From Cristatella mucedo (Eukaryota > Bryozoa > Phylactolaemata > Cristatellidae): DNA of 64,000 bases. Where the stretch lies: NCBI GenBank assembly GCA_009760855.2, contig WPIO01000022.1, positions 2,923,001 through 2,987,000 on the forward strand, read 5' to 3'. Positions 61,191 through 64,000 of the stretch are shown piece by piece (the stretch's first letter is position 1; every line of letters begins with the position of its first letter). A model generated the notes under the pieces. That model made no database searches and had not been told where the DNA came from. It was given only the letters and a program-made list of their open reading frames with translations. The position numbers and the translations under genes were made by a program.

Positions 61191-63489
61191 ATGCATCATT
61201 TGCATATTCAAATGCCTTGTGTGGGGACGGGCTCTTCGTCCGTGGCCCGGGCCACCCTGTATCTCCATCGGTCGGTCGGTATTTTTAATTGGCCCTCCTG
61301 CAGAGGAACGAGATCTAATGTATCTTCCAGCTCTGCCCTCGAAGTTCAGCTGCTTTTTTGTCTGCACCTGTGCCAGACAAGGGGCGACTGTAACGTCTGA
61401 TGCTCCCAGCCGTGAAAGCAGGTTGGATCTACCGGCACCTGGCCCTGTATAGCAGCAGTGGCAGCTAGTGCCCCGGTGGCAGCTGCCCCCTCCTCTCCCC
61501 CAGCTCCCCATCTCCTTCTAAATGCGGCCCACATAAGAGAGCTCGGCCAGCGTATGGCTATGGCGCTAGCTTCTGGGAAAGGTCCGAGGAGAGAGAGAGG
61601 CATAATCAGTATCAGAGGGCTTGCAGAAGTGGACTAGGTGCAGAGGCCCTAATTGTTAGCAGTGCTGATACTCGGCTGGAGAATAGGAAACGATCAGGCC
61701 AGCCCATGCTAATGAACAGCCAGAGTAAGCATCCTGGCTGGAAGCTGTAAACAGCCGCTGCTGAGCTCCTGCTGCTGCTGCCTCGGTCCTATGCGCAGTG
61801 CTGGCATTATTATCAATGCTAGTTCCGAGCACATATGCATATGCCCGGCAACCAAGCAGACCTGGGTCGCCTAGGAGACATTGTCTGCTCATCGACTGCT
61901 CTGGGATGTGAGTCGGCCACGATTGAAAGGAAACGACAGCAGCCACTGGTTTCTAGTACTCACAGGCTCAGGTGGTGCCATTAGGTGGGTGGCCAGCTCT
62001 GAGCAGTCGCATGCCGAGTCCGTTAGGCAGTGGTCTCCCTATGCGTTAGTTAGTCCTCCGTACTTGTACTTGGTCGGGCTTGGCAGCAAAGCAGGCCTAC
62101 AGAAGGCGCCTGGCCTTTTTATTGGTAGTTGTAAATATTTGTAAGCCACGCTTACTTAGAGGCGCCGGTTAATGACGTTGGCTGTATACCTGGGCCGTAG
62201 TACCCACATTGCTTTATGGCCAATCGTCGACACTAGATTAAAAAATTGTTCTCTGCCTAAAAGCCGGTGACATGCTTAGTAAGGCGTGTTAGCAGAGTCA
62301 TAAGAAGCAGATGCAGGCCAATGCACTGGCCGAGCACATTCGTCATTCCGAGCCTGTACACGATTTGCAAATTTTAATGATGGCCGACAGCGGCTGTCCT
62401 AGGTTTGTACAGCCTTTATGTCTGGCTGCCGTTCGATTGTCGGATTGACATTCTCTAAATTAAAATGAAACCATGAATCTGATGCTTTGCTCGTCTGGAA
62501 TAATCTACTAGCACTGTAGGCTGATGCTTGTTAAACACTTTCGGATAGTGTTACTATCTGCAATGTGAACTCACGTATCGTTCCTGGTGTAAGGTGCACC
62601 TGTATGTAAGTGTCACCTTCTCATTCGCACTGCCATCGTCTGGTCCTGGTTTCGAATTCGTAAATTTTTATTTAACCCTAACTTAATCGCCCACTTGCCA
62701 CGCGAGCTTTTTTTTTACTGGTCCTTTGGGTGCCGCTTATAGATAGGTTTGACCGTATTTGCCCTAGCAAGCATTTGCCGGTGAGCGGTAGGCACTTCTG
62801 GTTTTCCTGCCAACAAACCGCCGGTACTTCTCATACTATGTAAGTATAAGTGGTAGCACAAGGTTGAACTAGCAACCGGAACTTGGAATACAGGTGCACC
62901 CCATGAGCTGTAGCACAACACTTTCTTTGAGTTACAAGATCACTTTTACCTTGCTGGTTCCGTATGTTGGGCAATCCACTTTATGTTCCCGAATCATTCT
63001 GACACAGTATACCCTGTTAGTGGCAGTCTTGGGAGCACATTCTCGGATTCTGGTTGCATCCACTGCAGTTCTTGCACAGCCTTGGCTTCAGCAGGAGATG
63101 TACAAGCGTCCATCAGACGAGGGTCAACATCCGGCTTTAAAGGGATGTGCAGATGAATGAAGTTGTGTTGCCGGGCACTATCCTGCTCGCCCTTAATCAT
63201 CGTCTGCCTGTCTTTCCTCCGGCAGTACTCTTAAACCTGACTTTAAAAAGGATGTGGCAATATGACAGACAGCCTGCTGATGTGTGTGTGTGTGTGTGTG
63301 TATACGCGTGTCGAGTGAAATTGTCGCTAGCCTCATCGTGTTTGCCTATGCTCGGCTCATCCAATGCCCTGCGTCAGTCTTCCTATTATTGGCATGGCGC
63401 CAGCAGAAGGTGACTGCTGCAGCCCAGTAAGTTGTGCATCTGTGGATGGAAACGAACTGGCTGTTGGTTAAACCACTAATCAACGGCTG
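61191..63489. other. Unassigned sequence (ROCK intron or intergenic)
   Basis: ORFs on both strands at 61100-61600 coincide with GC-rich sequence; EERDLMYLPALPSKFSCFFV follows CCTCCTGCAG but has no partner exon. The ORF at 62894-63160 is also unsupported. A (TG)n tract lies at 63281-63302. Confidence 0.3.
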
Positions 63490-63675
63490 TTAGTGTGACC
63501 GCAGGCTAGGGAATGCAAACCAATAACCGGGAATCGTGTCAATTGGTTAATTATAACGCCCACGAGTGCTAGCACACATAGGCTGATTCACGACGCCGTG
63601 CTTCTTTTCCAGCTCGTGTCTAGTGCCGAGAAAGAGGATTGATTCACTTAGGGCACTTTACAAATGTATTATCGT
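63490..63675 (+). mobile_element. L2-like LINE 3' end, plus orientation
   Basis: A 3' UTR remnant leads to CTAGTGCCGAGAAAGAGGAT and the tail TTCACTTAGGGCACTTTACA, ending AATGTATTAT. Confidence 0.6.
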
Positions 63676-64000
63676 TGAAATGTTTTATCATTGTTATCTT
63701 ATTATTCTGCTCTTCACTTTGCTGGTGTAGGACTTTCTGATTAGTTGTGATTGGCAAAGCTGCATTCCGAGTCATCTACCATATATGTGGCTCTTGATGC
63801 ACACTCGAGTCGAAGTCCGAAGACTATCGTTATGAACTTTAACAATACCTTCCTGTATTGCTCAAGCGATGAGCTCACTTGACTACGGCTGCTTCCCAGT
63901 CGAGCTGTGTAACTGGCCGAACCTTGGGGACTTGCCAGCTGTCCGATTGCCGCCAAGAGCTTAAGCTTCGTGGCTTTGGGAGCGAGGTGGGTTCGTGCTT
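63676..64000. other. Unassigned sequence to the window edge
   Basis: Nothing recognised. The minus-strand ORF at 63741-63956 lacks support. Confidence 0.35.

Overview
This is a window of animal nuclear DNA, about 45-50% GC by eye, with short exons in long introns and many decayed retroposons. Three things point to a metazoan. There is a terminal exon of an RNF11-type RING E3 ligase (543-717, minus). There are the first two coding exons of a ROCK (Rho-associated kinase) homologue (55548-57237, plus). The repeats are animal types: an L2/CR1-like LINE, tRNA-derived SINEs and hAT MITEs. The species cannot be fixed from the sequence. The repeat types and cysteine-rich, fast-evolving exons suit an invertebrate, possibly a lophotrochozoan or flatworm, but that is a guess.

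Layout. 1-0.7 kb holds the 3' end of RNF11. 0.7-11.9 kb is repeats and unassigned sequence, including a SPIN-like hAT MITE nested inside a LINE. 12.0-39.3 kb carries a series of plus-strand exons with matching splice phases over several runs, ending in a stop at 39345-39347 and AATAAA at 39684. They encode an unrecognised, helix-rich, leucine- and cysteine-rich protein, and LINE copies fill the introns. 40-53.6 kb is mostly transposable elements: a 406-bp hAT MITE, several SINE-A copies, LINE remnants and microsatellites. It also has an unclassified 692-bp element with C/G-run inverted termini and a CCCTAAA-like array. 55.5-57.2 kb holds the ROCK exons; the kinase-domain exons must lie beyond the window. 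57.5-59.1 kb has further plus-strand exon-like ORFs that are not ROCK, and a 170-codon minus-strand ORF lies at 59.3-59.8 kb. The last 4 kb are mostly repeats and unassigned sequence.

The main biological story is in the repeats. A tRNA-derived SINE (SINE-A) shares its 3' hairpin tail with the resident LINE, so the LINE machinery probably moved it. Microsatellites have grown inside or beside several SINE-A copies. Two hAT MITEs keep their 8-bp target duplications, and one matches the SPIN family known for horizontal transfer between animal phyla. All exon edges were placed by hand from frame, GT/AG and phase, without transcript data.
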